Shown here in pieces: positions 1 through 9,900 of a stretch of 64,000 nucleotides of DNA (the first letter of the stretch is position 1; the number at the start of each line of letters is the position of its first letter). This DNA is from an uncultured Saprospiraceae bacterium. GTDB lineage: Bacteria; Bacteroidota; Bacteroidia; Chitinophagales; Saprospiraceae. Location: the NCBI GenBank assembly GCA_938003955.1, contig CALKXE010000086.1, positions 1-64,000 of the forward strand, written 5' to 3'. The notes below the pieces were generated by a model. It saw nothing but the letters and a program-made list of their open reading frames with translations, did no database searches and was not told the DNA's origin. Position numbers and translations under genes: made by a program.

Positions 1-471
1 TACTCCAACACCAGAACCACCATCATCAGCACCCAAGATTGGCTGGTCCTGCATCTCTGGATCTTCGTCTTTCTCAGCTATTTTTCTCGTGTCAAAATGA
101 GCACAGAGTAAAATTCTCTTTTTCCTTTCAGGATTAACTACACCAATAATGTTGGTGGCATCAACTCCTTTTTCATCAAGAAAATCTACTTTGAAGTCTT
201 GTGTAATCACTTTGTCAGTATATTTGGTAAGTTCAGCGGTTAAGTGTTTTATCAAATCTTTATGCGCTTGAGTGCCAGGGTATCTATGTCCAAACGCTAC
301 TTGCTTCTCTATGTTATTATATGCCTTCTCATTATCAAATTTTGGGACCTTTCGTCTTATTACCTTTTCAGGAATGTCTGCTTCGGTCGTTTTTGCACTG
401 TCTGATTTGCAACCAATAGTAAATACTGCAATTAGAAGAATTAAGAACGCATTTTGGATATATCGAAACAT
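1..471 (-). CDS. M28-family peptidase / glutaminyl-peptide cyclotransferase-like lipoprotein (3' end cut by window)
   Basis: Only the first 157 residues are in the window, and the frame is open through base 1. Residues 1-21 form a lipoprotein signal ending in the lipobox-like FTIGC with Cys21, so the protein is probably anchored to a membrane facing the periplasm. Residues 124-129 (AHFDTR) and 148-157 (ADDGGSGVGV) match the first zinc-binding motifs of M28 metalloproteins. The HFDTR plus ADDG form is typical of glutaminyl cyclases and related Bacteroidota aminopeptidases. I infer a zinc-dependent periplasmic enzyme acting on peptide N-termini; the missing C-terminal half should hold the remaining metal ligands. 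It lies 44 nt downstream of cysS on the same strand and may be cotranscribed with it. Confidence 0.85.
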   Translation of the reverse strand, partial: MFRYIQNAFLILLIAVFTIGCKSDSAKTTEADIPEKVIRRKVPKFDNEKAYNNIEKQVAFGHRYPGTQAHKDLIKHLTAELTKYTDKVITQDFKVDFLDEKGVDATNIIGVVNPERKKRILLCAHFDTRKIAEKDEDPEMQDQPILGADDGGSGVGV

Positions 472-515
472 AGAATTTTTAATTTATTGATTAGAGTTAT
501 ACCTACTAGTTGTTT

Positions 516-2009
516 TTACTTTAGCGTCCAACCAGTGCCTTCTGCACCATCTTTTAGTATGATATTAAGTTCGTTCATCTTATCTCGGATGGTATCTGAA
601 GTTGTCCAGTCTTTATTTTCTCTAGCACTCTGTCTAATATCAATAATAAGATCCATTAATCCATCTACCATAGTGGTCGCTCCACCACCAGCATCGAGAT
701 CATTTTTGAGTGCAAGTATATTGTTTAGAAAGTCATCAAATGCTTCTTTTAACGCTAATAAAGTAGTTTTACTTACTGTGTTTATCTCCATTTTTCCATC
801 TACGAAACTATTGATCATAGGGACTATTGCAAATAGTTGTGACAATGCTCGTGGAGTATTGAAATCATCATCCATATCAGCATATGCAGCATTGATAAGA
901 TCGAGAATTGATTTATTTATCTGAGGTTCGTCTGATAATCCTTTAGTTTCTAGTTTCTTAAGATGTTTGTATGCCTCCATGAGTCTTTTGTAACCCTTTT
1001 CTGCAGCGAGTAACCCATCATCAGTTAGGTCAAGAGTAGATCTGTAGTGTGATTGTAGCATAAAGAACTTAACAACCATAGGACTATATCCTTTGGTTAC
1101 ATGAGGGCTGTCACCTGTGAATAACTCTTCAGGAGATATCGTGTTGCCATCACTTTTACTCATCTTTTTGCCATTCATTAGAAGCATGTTAGTATGTAGC
1201 CAGTAGTTGGCAGGTTGGCAACCACATGATCCTATATTTTGTGCTACTTCATTTTCGTGGTGTGGAAATTTCAGATCGTTACCACCTCCATGAATGTCAA
1301 ATTGTTTTCCGAGATATTTGGTGCTCATCGCACTACATTCTAGATGCCAGCCAGGAAAACCAATAGACCATGGAGATTCCCACTTCATGATATGATCATC
1401 TGCAGCCTTCATCCATATCGCAAAATCAGAAGGATTTCTTTTTTCACTTTGATTTTTAAGATTGTCTCTTGTTTCTGTCAATAAATCTTCGAGAATTCTT
1501 CCGGATAGCTTACCATACTCACCAGTTTCATTTGAGAATTTGATAGTATCAAAGTAAACTGAACCATTTTTTTCATAGCCATAACCATTATCGATGATGG
1601 ATTGTACCATTTCTATTTGTTCGATAATATGTCCGGTTGCACGCGGTTCTATAGATGGTTTTAGTGTGTTGAAAACGTCCATCATTGCGTGAAATCCATT
1701 GCTGTATTTTTGAGCAACTTCCATCGGTTCTAAGTTCTGGAGTCTTGCTCCTTTACTCATTCTGTCTTCACCATCATCTAGGAGGTGACCTACATCTGTG
1801 ATGTTTCGTACATATCTGACTTTATATCCGCTAGCAAGAAGGTATCTATAGATGATATCAAAACTTACAAAAGTCCTGCAATTACCAAGGTGTACATCAC
1901 TATAAACAGTTGGTCCACAGACATACATGCCAATGAATCCGTCTTCAATAGGTGTGAATACTTCTTTTTGTCTTGTAAGGCTATTGTGCAGTTGTAACTT
2001 ACGCTCCAT
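516..2009 (-). CDS. cysS: cysteinyl-tRNA synthetase
   Basis: This 497-aa class I aminoacyl-tRNA synthetase charges tRNA-Cys in the cytoplasm. The HIGH-type signature is HLGN at residues 40-43, just after Cys31, a zinc ligand in this family. Further candidate zinc ligands are Cys225 (in WHLECSAM) and the FPHHENE segment at 249-254. The KMSKS loop is at 282-286 (KMSKSDGN). The rest is the DALR anticodon-binding region and a C-terminal extension. Length is somewhat over the usual ~460 aa. The ATG at 2009 fits the family N-terminus and lies about 40 nt downstream of a -7 promoter element on the same strand. Confidence 0.97.
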   Translation of the reverse strand: MERKLQLHNSLTRQKEVFTPIEDGFIGMYVCGPTVYSDVHLGNCRTFVSFDIIYRYLLASGYKVRYVRNITDVGHLLDDGEDRMSKGARLQNLEPMEVAQKYSNGFHAMMDVFNTLKPSIEPRATGHIIEQIEMVQSIIDNGYGYEKNGSVYFDTIKFSNETGEYGKLSGRILEDLLTETRDNLKNQSEKRNPSDFAIWMKAADDHIMKWESPWSIGFPGWHLECSAMSTKYLGKQFDIHGGGNDLKFPHHENEVAQNIGSCGCQPANYWLHTNMLLMNGKKMSKSDGNTISPEELFTGDSPHVTKGYSPMVVKFFMLQSHYRSTLDLTDDGLLAAEKGYKRLMEAYKHLKKLETKGLSDEPQINKSILDLINAAYADMDDDFNTPRALSQLFAIVPMINSFVDGKMEINTVSKTTLLALKEAFDDFLNNILALKNDLDAGGGATTMVDGLMDLIIDIRQSARENKDWTTSDTIRDKMNELNIILKDGAEGTGWTLK

Positions 2010-2048
2010 GGTATCTCTCTTTGTGAGGCTTAATTAAAAATTAAGACG

Positions 2049-2056
2049 CAAAAGTA
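2049..2056 (-). promoter_or_regulatory. -7 promoter element of cysS
   Basis: The minus strand reads TACTTTTG, an exact match to the Bacteroidota -7 consensus TAnnTTTG, 40 nt upstream of the cysS start. I do not see a good -33 TTG at the usual distance. Confidence 0.5.
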
Positions 2057-2123
2057 GCGATTAAGTTCTTTTCTGAGCGATGAGAAGTGTTATAGTTTTG
2101 TTTAAATGCAGGATTATAGAAGA

Positions 2124-2561
2124 TTATCTCAGTCTATCCATACTCTTTACTAACTTATTGTCCTTATTGATGAATCTCGTAGCAAGTATTGTCGCGATAA
2201 GTCCAAGGATTGGAAGGTATATGGCTAATCCATCATTTATTTCTACACTTTTTGATAGACCTGTTGGTTCATTGTATATCAAAAGGAATGCAACCAATGG
2301 AAGTAAAATACTAAGTACAATTACTAAGTAGCCTAATCTCAATTGCAGCGGTCGATTTCTAAATAGAAATATACTAATTAAGGCTATAGCTCCGCCTAGT
2401 ATTGTTAGACCTAATAGCACAGGGCTGTCCATTACACTGTAGATTTTATCACTCAAGAATCCAGGTGAAGATTTATCACTTGTAGCGAAATTAAAAACAA
2501 ACTGAAGAAAAAAAGTAATACTTGCAAGAAGTAAGAATATGCTTTGGATTCGTTGAATCAT
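2124..2561 (-). CDS. DUF4293 family integral membrane protein
   Basis: This 145-aa protein starts with MIQRIQSIFLLLA, a characteristic opening of the Bacteroidota-specific DUF4293 family. It has four hydrophobic stretches (roughly residues 8-25, 47-67, 75-95 and 109-127), consistent with a four-helix inner-membrane protein with a short basic cytoplasmic tail. The function of the family is unknown. It lies upstream of cysS on the same strand with a 114-nt gap that contains the cysS promoter, so it is probably a separate transcript. Confidence 0.85.
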   Translation of the reverse strand: MIQRIQSIFLLLASITFFLQFVFNFATSDKSSPGFLSDKIYSVMDSPVLLGLTILGGAIALISIFLFRNRPLQLRLGYLVIVLSILLPLVAFLLIYNEPTGLSKSVEINDGLAIYLPILGLIATILATRFINKDNKLVKSMDRLR

Positions 2562-2577
2562 GACTATTAATTTTTAG

Positions 2578-2585
2578 CAAACATA
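2578..2585 (-). promoter_or_regulatory. -7 promoter element of the DUF4293 gene
   Basis: The minus strand reads TATGTTTG (TAnnTTTG), 17 nt upstream of the start at 2561, which leaves a very short leader. Confidence 0.45.
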
Positions 2586-2644
2586 ATGTATTTTGTGCTA
2601 CTGATCCTATAAAATTAATAGGAATAAGGTGGATTAATACTTAA

Positions 2645-2805
2645 ATTCTCTGATGCTTGCTTCGGAGTTATAAAAAAGACGTTTTTGCATAAAAGCGTCT
2701 TGTGAAAAAAAAAGATCCAATTTATGACCTTAAGGATGAGGAAATTTTGACAAATGTTCCATCTGCCAACGATGGGGTATTCAAAATTTTAGAATCTTTT
2801 TTACT
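2645..2805. repeat. diverged intergenic repeat, family A, copy 1
   Basis: By eye this 161-nt stretch aligns along its length with 54670-54828. Shared blocks in the same order include GATGCYTGCKTCGG, TTTTGCATAAAA, AAAAAAGATC, GACCTT, TTCCATC/CTCCATC and GTCAAAATTT/TTCAAAATTTT, with a few small gaps between them. It contains a near-perfect 10-bp hairpin (AGACGTTTTT, loop GCAT, AAAAGCGTCT) at about 2677-2700. The copy ends where the promoter of the next gene begins. No coding potential is evident. Confidence 0.6.
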
Positions 2806-2813
2806 TACCTTTG
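2806..2813 (+). promoter_or_regulatory. -7 promoter element of the oxidoreductase-OstA-BatE gene group
   Basis: TACCTTTG matches TAnnTTTG and lies 32 nt upstream of the TTG start at 2846. It abuts the 3' end of repeat copy A1. Confidence 0.55.
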
Positions 2814-2845
2814 CCCTGTATATCAATAACTAACGTAAAAAGATT

Positions 2846-3997
2846 TTGAGTTCAAATCTATTGCTAGATCATAAATTAAGTTGGTGGGAATCTGAATATC
2901 TGCTCAAGGATGTGGACTATACCATATTAGGGTCAGGTATAGTAGGGTTGAGTACTGCTATAGAGTTAAAACAATTTTCTCCGAAATCAAAAGTTTTAAT
3001 TATTGATAAGAAGACATACCCAATAGGCGCAAGTACTAAAAATGCTGGTTTTGCATGTTTTGGGTCGGTGAGTGAGATACTTGATGATATCGATAGTTTT
3101 GGTGAAGATGTATGTCATAAACTGATTGCAATGCGTTGGCAGGGTTTAAATATACTAAAAGGTCGTGTTTCTATTTCAGAAATGGATTACCAACATCGTC
3201 CGGGAATAGAAATATTTGATGAAGATGATGAGGACTATTACCATGCTAGAATTCCGCATATTAACACTCATATAGAGCATGTTTTAAACAAAAAAGACTG
3301 TTTTAATCTTCGTAAAGGTAAGTATGGAAAAGAGATCGTCAATAGTCTTGAGGGGTGTCTGAATCCGCAGATGATGATGGCGAATCTTGAATTGCAAGCG
3401 AGGAAGTTAGGTGTAGTCTTTTTACAAGGAATTAATGTTGTTGGAATTGAAAAAAACAATTGTGAATTAGAGACAAACGTTGGGGTGATTTCTTTTAAGA
3501 ATTTGATTGTTTGTACTAATGGTTTTTCAGAAAGAATATTAGGTAGAATAGATGTGCAGCCTGCACGTAATCAAGTAATAGTGACAAGTCCAATTGCTGG
3601 GTTTTCTCTTGACGGTTGTTATCATATGCACAAAGGATATGTCTATTTTAGAGAGGTTGACTCTAGGTTGATTTTAGGAGGAGGTCGACATCTCGCAAAA
3701 GAAACAGAAACTACTGATGTTTTAGAGAATACAGAGCAAATAATTCAATACTTGAAAGACCTGGCAGCAACAAAGATTTTAGAAGGAAAAGACTTCGAAG
3801 TTGATAAGGTGTGGAGCGGTATTTTAGGTGTTGGTGCAGACAAAATGCCAATAGTGAAAAAGATAAATGAAAATGTCATGGTTGCCATTAGAATGGGAGG
3901 GATGGGAGTAGCTATTGGTAGTTATATTGGTAGGGTAGCGGCATCTATTTTCTTGGAGGAAGACAACAGTGATCTACAACTATTCGTTAGGAGTTGA
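2846..3997 (+). CDS. FAD-dependent oxidoreductase, DAO family
   Basis: The 383-aa product has an N-terminal FAD-binding Rossmann fold: a GSGIVGLSTA dinucleotide motif at about residues 29-38, followed by an acidic strand end (LIIDKK). The remainder fits the D-amino-acid oxidase/glycine oxidase-like superfamily, including a C-terminal GGMGVAIGSYIGR segment that closes the FAD site. It probably oxidises an amine or amino acid in the cytoplasm, but the substrate cannot be read. The start is a TTG at 2846, which fits the short distance to the promoter and leaves about 25 residues before the Rossmann fold. The stop is 3 nt before the OstA-like gene, so the two are cotranscribed. Confidence 0.88.
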   Translation: MSSNLLLDHKLSWWESEYLLKDVDYTILGSGIVGLSTAIELKQFSPKSKVLIIDKKTYPIGASTKNAGFACFGSVSEILDDIDSFGEDVCHKLIAMRWQGLNILKGRVSISEMDYQHRPGIEIFDEDDEDYYHARIPHINTHIEHVLNKKDCFNLRKGKYGKEIVNSLEGCLNPQMMMANLELQARKLGVVFLQGINVVGIEKNNCELETNVGVISFKNLIVCTNGFSERILGRIDVQPARNQVIVTSPIAGFSLDGCYHMHKGYVYFREVDSRLILGGGRHLAKETETTDVLENTEQIIQYLKDLAATKILEGKDFEVDKVWSGILGVGADKMPIVKKINENVMVAIRMGGMGVAIGSYIGRVAASIFLEEDNSDLQLFVRS

Positions 3998-4000
3998 CAT

Positions 4001-5881
4001 ATGATTATAAACAGATTCTATATTATATTTATTTTTTGCCTTTTGATTACTGTAAACGTAATTGGGCAGGAAAAGTCTGTAATAAAAAATAGACCTGTCG
4101 TAAAAGAAAATGCACTGATAAAGAGTGACGTTTCGGAAGAACAGGACACTTTAAAGAATTCATTCTTGAGAATAGTAAATGCTGATAGTCAGGTGTTTGA
4201 TACTAGAGAAGATGAAGAACGATTAATCTCAAATGGAAATGTAAGGATCACGCATGATAGTGTTTTTATGTTTTGTGATACTGCGGTTTTAGTCAATGGC
4301 GTTGATCTCGAAGCTAAGGGGAATGTATCAATCATCAAAAATGATACGATCAGAATTTTTTCTGATTCTTTGTTATATCTAGGTGATTCTTTGATGGCGT
4401 ACTTTGTGGGCAATGTAGTTCTGGAGGATGGTGATCAGAAATTATATACCTCGTTTTTACAATATGATTTAGAGAAGGATTGGGCTATATATTCTGACAC
4501 GGCACTTTTGATAGCTGATGGAATGGAAATAAAGAGTAAGCGAGGAATATTTCACTTAGATGAGAATTATGTAAATTTCTATGAAAAGGTAACAATTGAA
4601 GGGGAAGATTTTGACCTGTTATCAGATTCCTTGAGATACTATACAGATTTAAAAAGAGCTGTTTTTCTCTCTCCTACATTGATCAATCAAGGTAGCAAAA
4701 GGATCTACTCTGAAGGTGGTTTTTATGATATCGATGATAAGGAGTCCGAGTTTTTTGGAAGAGCCCAGTTTATAGACGGTGACCAAACTTCTACAGCGGA
4801 TACGATAAGGAATTATGATGCCAAAAGTATCACAGAATTGATTGGTAATGCTAGATTCACATCAAAGGATGAAGAAGGACGGGCAGATAAGATAATTAGT
4901 AATAATAACGAAGATGAAGTTGAACTTCTCGGCAATGCGTATTTCGAGAATCCGGACAATAAAGTAACAGGAGAAGCTATCCTTTTTAATAAGAAAACGA
5001 ATGATGTGAAAGTTTCGGGCAGAAGCGTGTTAAGTAATCCTCCAATGATTATCATCGCAGACGATTTAGATTATAGAAAGGATTCAGGCCTTGCCTTTGC
5101 TGATGGCAATGTAATATGGAAAGACACATCGGCAAACTATGAAATTATATGTGATCATGCACGATATGTTGACTCGACTGATTACATGAAAGCATATAAT
5201 GATGTCGGTAAGCCAGTGCTCAAAAATCAGGTAAGTGATGGTGATACATTATTAATGAGTGGTGATACTCTAATATCGTACACTATTGCGATAGGAAATG
5301 ATTCTATTGGGATAGATACGCACAGATATTTTCAAGCTTTTGAAAATGTAGAATTGATAAATTCTGAGATGCAAGGTGTCTGTGATTCGTTAAGTTACAA
5401 TGGTCAGGATAGTGTTTTTACTCTTTTTGGCGCTCCAATTATGTGGGCAGATTCTTCTCAGTATAATGGAGATACTATAATTATCATGATGCAAGAAAAT
5501 AAAATTAAGCAAGTTGATTTATTAGTAAATGCTATGATTTTGTCGACTACAGATTTACAATTTTTTGATCAGATTAAGGGTAAGATAATAAATGCTTATT
5601 TTGCGGCTGGAAATATTGATCAAATGAAAGTGACAGGAGGTGCTGAATCAGTATATTACATGAAAGATGAAGAAGAATATTACACTGGAGTGAATGAGAC
5701 TCAGTGTTCAAATATGACATTTATCTTTGAAGACGGAGAGTTGTTACAAACGAGGTATTATAAAGAACCTACAAGTAAGCTGTCTCCAATGCAAAAAGCA
5801 AACCATGAAGCTATAAAATTGAGTGGCTTTGATTGGCAAATATTAAGAAGACCATTGACACTAGCTGATTTGTTTAATTGA
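4001..5881 (+). CDS. OstA-like protein (LptA/LptD N-terminal domain family)
   Basis: The 626-aa protein begins with a signal peptide (about residues 1-22, ending in NVIGQ). Short beta-strand repeats follow, such as LISNGNVRITHDSVFMFCD, LEAKGNVSIIKND and VELLGNAYFENPDNKV. These are the beta-jellyroll units of the OstA/LptA family, here spread over nearly the whole protein. In Bacteroidota this OstA-like architecture is thought to take part in lipopolysaccharide transport to the outer membrane; that role is inferred from family membership. The gene starts 3 nt after the oxidoreductase stop and is followed 53 nt later by a BatE-like gene. Confidence 0.85.
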   Translation: MIINRFYIIFIFCLLITVNVIGQEKSVIKNRPVVKENALIKSDVSEEQDTLKNSFLRIVNADSQVFDTREDEERLISNGNVRITHDSVFMFCDTAVLVNGVDLEAKGNVSIIKNDTIRIFSDSLLYLGDSLMAYFVGNVVLEDGDQKLYTSFLQYDLEKDWAIYSDTALLIADGMEIKSKRGIFHLDENYVNFYEKVTIEGEDFDLLSDSLRYYTDLKRAVFLSPTLINQGSKRIYSEGGFYDIDDKESEFFGRAQFIDGDQTSTADTIRNYDAKSITELIGNARFTSKDEEGRADKIISNNNEDEVELLGNAYFENPDNKVTGEAILFNKKTNDVKVSGRSVLSNPPMIIIADDLDYRKDSGLAFADGNVIWKDTSANYEIICDHARYVDSTDYMKAYNDVGKPVLKNQVSDGDTLLMSGDTLISYTIAIGNDSIGIDTHRYFQAFENVELINSEMQGVCDSLSYNGQDSVFTLFGAPIMWADSSQYNGDTIIIMMQENKIKQVDLLVNAMILSTTDLQFFDQIKGKIINAYFAAGNIDQMKVTGGAESVYYMKDEEEYYTGVNETQCSNMTFIFEDGELLQTRYYKEPTSKLSPMQKANHEAIKLSGFDWQILRRPLTLADLFN

Positions 5882-5934
5882 TCAATTGATAATCAGTTTT
5901 TATTTAAAAATATCAAAATATTCTTGTTAGAAGA

Positions 5935-6615
5935 ATGAAAAATAGAATTTTACAAACTACAATATTTATAGCATTTTCATTTTTGGGTATTGCTCAAAAT
6001 TCAAATGTTTTTTCGGCGGACGAATATTTCAATCAGGGAAATGCTGCGTATAATAGTAAGCAATATGGTGAGGCAGTTTACCAGTTTGAGAAAGCATTGA
6101 TATTAGATCCTAAGTCTCAAGATATCCATGTTAATCTTAAACTTGCGGTAGAGAGGTTGGACGCTGACATTATAGAGTTAGAGCCATTTTTCCTTGCGCA
6201 CTGGTGGAAGGCTGTTTCTAACACGTTTTTGCCTGGGACATGGAAACTGATTTCTGTCGCTCTTTTAATAGCATTGTTAGCAATGGTGTTTATGTATTTG
6301 TTTAGGGGGAAATTAACTTCTAAGATTGCTTATAGTTTAGGAAGCACCTTAATTTTCCTAATTCTTATATCAACTCTAGCTGGACTTACTAGAGCTAATT
6401 CTATTTTCGAGAATAAATATGCAGTGTTGAATGGAAATATAGAGTCGCTGTTAGAAGGTCCAGATTTAGTAAGTGAAAAAGTAAAACCAGTTGTAAGTGG
6501 TGTGAAAGTGAAAATTCTAGATTCAAATGCCGAATGGTACAAGGTAGCGGCTATGGATAGCGAACATGGCTGGGTTTTGAAATCACAAGTAAGGTTGCTT
6601 AAGTTTTCGAAGTGA
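5935..6615 (+). CDS. BatE-like protein: TPR, two membrane helices and SH3 domain
   Basis: The 226-aa protein has a signal peptide (1-20), a tetratricopeptide pair at about 27-85 (for example YFNQGNAAYNSKQYGEAVYQ), two transmembrane helices at about 107-124 and 135-152, and a bacterial SH3-type domain at about 163-225 ending in HGWVLKSQVRLL. This order is that of BatE of the Bacteroides aerotolerance operon. BatA-D are not nearby, so it acts outside the canonical operon or the rest lies elsewhere. It probably serves as an envelope scaffold. It is the last gene of its group. Confidence 0.75.
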   Translation: MKNRILQTTIFIAFSFLGIAQNSNVFSADEYFNQGNAAYNSKQYGEAVYQFEKALILDPKSQDIHVNLKLAVERLDADIIELEPFFLAHWWKAVSNTFLPGTWKLISVALLIALLAMVFMYLFRGKLTSKIAYSLGSTLIFLILISTLAGLTRANSIFENKYAVLNGNIESLLEGPDLVSEKVKPVVSGVKVKILDSNAEWYKVAAMDSEHGWVLKSQVRLLKFSK

Positions 6616-6628
6616 TTTCAGCTAGTCT

Positions 6629-6653
6629 GGATTAATAGAGAATGTGTTAATCC
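6629..6653 (+). terminator. possible weak terminator after the BatE-like gene
   Basis: A perfect 7-bp inverted repeat (GGATTAA / TTAATCC, 11-nt loop) lies 14 nt after the stop codon. The trailing sequence has only a poor T tract. Confidence 0.3.
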
Positions 6654-6716
6654 TAATTTGTATGTTAAGATGAAGTCTAAAATACTTTATTTTAATGTCA
6701 AATTAAATATTTCCAT

Positions 6717-6724
6717 TATATTTG
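6717..6724 (+). promoter_or_regulatory. -7 promoter element, distal promoter of the SprB-like gene
   Basis: TATATTTG followed by CATC matches TAnnTTTG. Its use would give a leader of roughly 200 nt before the ATG at 6934. Confidence 0.5.
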
Positions 6725-6887
6725 CATCAGTAATCAATACAGTCCCATCTAAAAAAATCATCTAGCGAAAATAACAGATTACTCTCTTTTGTAATATGTT
6801 TGGCTAGATATTTGTAACTACAGTATATAAGTATTCAATTTTTTTGTAATATATCAGTGTAACCTTACTTTTATAGAAGATATATAT

Positions 6888-6895
6888 TAGTTTTG
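6888..6895 (+). promoter_or_regulatory. -7 promoter element, proximal promoter of the SprB-like gene
   Basis: TAGTTTTG followed by TGCAC matches TAnnTTTG and lies 38 nt upstream of the start codon. A -33 TTG is not evident. Confidence 0.4.
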
Positions 6896-6933
6896 TGCAC
6901 AATTATTTAATAGATAAATAAGTCTCAAACATA

Positions 6934-9900
6934 ATGATGAAAAGATATTTGTTTTCAATTATTCTGGGAATCCTTTCCTTTACAAATTACTCATACGGGC
7001 AATTAGAAGTGAATTTTGGCGCGGCATCTGGCAACGCTAATGGTACAGTAGATGTAGATGTTACTGTAGTTGGTGGATTCGCAGATATTGGTGGTATGCA
7101 GTTTACAGGAGTATGGGATAGTCTCGTAATGACCTACAATTCTGTGGTTTCTACAAATCCAAATTTAACTAGTTTTGGTCCTACTGATATTAGTGGACCA
7201 GAAGCGATAGCTTTAGTAGAGGGACAGTTTACTGTTGCTTACGGTGCTCCAGGTATAGATGGAAATCTCAATAATGGGGATGTAATATTCACCCTAAGAT
7301 TTAATTTAGTAGGTGATGAGTGTGAAACCACTGAAATTACAATTCTAGAAGATGGGCCCACTGAATCAAGTTGGTTTGATACCAATTTTATTGAGACCCC
7401 AGTAAATTACACATCCGAAGAAATAATGATCAACGGTGCAGACTGTAATGCTACAGGTGGTGATGAACTTACGATCACAGCTGGGATGGAGACAGTAGGA
7501 GTTGGTGGTGCAGTATGTGTACCATTAACTGTAACAAACTTCAATGCCGCTCAATCAGGATCAGGAACGATTCTATGGGATCCAACCGTGATCACTTACA
7601 CTGGGCTTGAAAATATAGCACTAATTGGCGTTGATGGATCATTGAACACTTCTAATGTAGCAAATGGAGAATTAAAATTTGTTTGGTCTAATGCAGATCC
7701 TGCGAATCCATTAACACTGACAGATGGATCAATAATATTCGAGATATGTTTTACTGCTATAGGTGCAGTAGGGGATATGTCTCCAATCACTCTCTCTGAA
7801 GCGGGTTCACTAGGTTTCGAATTTGCAGATGATGATGGCACAGCTTTCCCTCAAGTCGTTACGGATGGTAAAGTGACCATTATAGCGGATGATGGGCCAA
7901 CATTTATGTTGGATGTATCTGATGTAACTATTAATTTGTCTGAAGGTACGGGATGTGTAGATATTAGTGTTGCTAATTTTACAGATATACTTAGTATGCA
8001 ATTTGTGCTCACTTGGGATACAAATATTCTTAGTAATGCAAATCCTTCTGATTTCATGCTTGGTGGTATAAACGCAAACAGTTTCTTGCTGGACCAGGCT
8101 GGAGGAAGTGCCACTTTTAGTTGGAATGATAATGTAGGAGTTGATTTAGCGGATAATTCAATTATATTTTCTCTTTGTTTTGATTTAGGTGATTGTAATC
8201 AGACAGGTGCAGTAGAAATCGTATCTCAAGGAGGGTTTAATATTGAAATAATAGATGGTAATACTGATGAAATCCCGAACGTAGATGTTGATCAAGGGAG
8301 TATATTTATAATGTGTCCAACTGGACCTTGCCAATTGGTTAATACAGTAAATACGTGTGCAGGTACATTAGGCGGTAGCGCTACTGTGAATGTTGAAGGA
8401 GGATGTAATTATTCTTGGACAAATAGTGCAGGTGCTGAAGTCGCGACAACTCAAAATCTACTAGGAGTAGGTGTTGGAGTGTATGAACTAAACGTAACTT
8501 GTAATGGTATGGTAACATGTACCTTAACAGCTGAAATAAATGAATTGTCTGGCCCAACAGTATCGGGAACGGAAACGGATGTTGCATGTAACGAACTAGG
8601 AGCGATTGATGTAACGGTAACAGCGGGTAGTGGTAATTATAGCTATAACTGGAATCCAACTCTACCTGATTCTCCGAATGTTTCAGGATTGAGTGCTGGT
8701 ATGTACAATGTAACAGTAACTGATACCGATTCTGGTTGTACGAGTACAGCATCATTTAATGTTGACAATGTAGAAACAGAATTAGTAAACAACGGAGCGG
8801 AAACTTCTGGTGAAAGTTGTCAAGAAGCTGATGGATCAATAACAGTATCTGTAAGTGGAGGGTGTATGCCATATACTTACGTCTGGGATAATAGCGCTAT
8901 AGGTAATACGCCCAACGCTGTTAATCTAGTAGCGGGAGCATATGGAGTTACTATTACTGACGACGCAGGAAATGAAGTTACAGGAAGTTACACTGTTAGT
9001 GGGTTTATTCCATTGACGATAGTAGGAGTACCTAATGTAACTCCAGATAATCTAGGAATGGGTGATGGAACAATTGCCATTACGATGGATGGTGGTACAG
9101 AGCCATATTCTTATAATTGGTCAGGTCCTACAGCTGGACTGGCAAATAGTAATGTGATAACAGGATTATCTGCAGGAGAATACTTTGTTACTGTAACGGA
9201 TGATTTAAATTGTACTATTGAATTAGGGCCTTTTACGGTTGTTGTAACTACGGTAGGTCTACCAATTTTTTCAAATGTTGAGGTTAATGACGCAATCAAT
9301 GGGTTTGGTGTTGCATGTAATGGTGACGCTACTGGGATAATCTCAGGAAGCATAACAGGAACTGTTTCATTTACTATTACACTAAGTGGTTCAAAAGATT
9401 CAGTAATAGTTAAAAACGATGAAGGAACATTCATCTTTGATAACTTACAAGCGGGATCATATTCATTATCCGCGACCAATACTCTTGGAACTGCAGATGG
9501 AGGGACATACGAAGTCACAGAACCTGATGCTATAGTATACAATATAGAGACAGGGTGTGTAGATGAAGACCAATGTGACGGATTTATTGACCTTAATGCT
9601 ACTGGCGGATTTGGTGACTTTATTTATACATGGTCTGATCCTGACTTGGATGGCGATTCAGTTGATGATTTGTGCCCAGCTAGTTACACTGTAATGATAA
9701 CAGACGAAAACGGCTGTGAAAAAATGGAGCTGATAGATGTTGTTTTATGTGAAAATCCAGTTGATCCAGGTTGCTATGAAGTTAGAAACGTGATCACTCC
9801 AAATGGAGATGGGATGAATGAAACTTTTTCTATATCATGTATCGATGATTTTCCTGCTACTGTAGAAATATATGATAGATGGGGAGCACTCGTTTACAAT

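Larger units (their letters stand above)
6616..6933 (+). other. 318-nt intergenic leader region of the SprB-like gene
   Basis: No gene is visible. It holds the weak hairpin at 6629-6653, two -7 type promoter elements (6717-6724 and 6888-6895) and, between them, about 160 nt of AT-rich sequence that would be a long untranslated leader if the first promoter is used. Confidence 0.5.
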
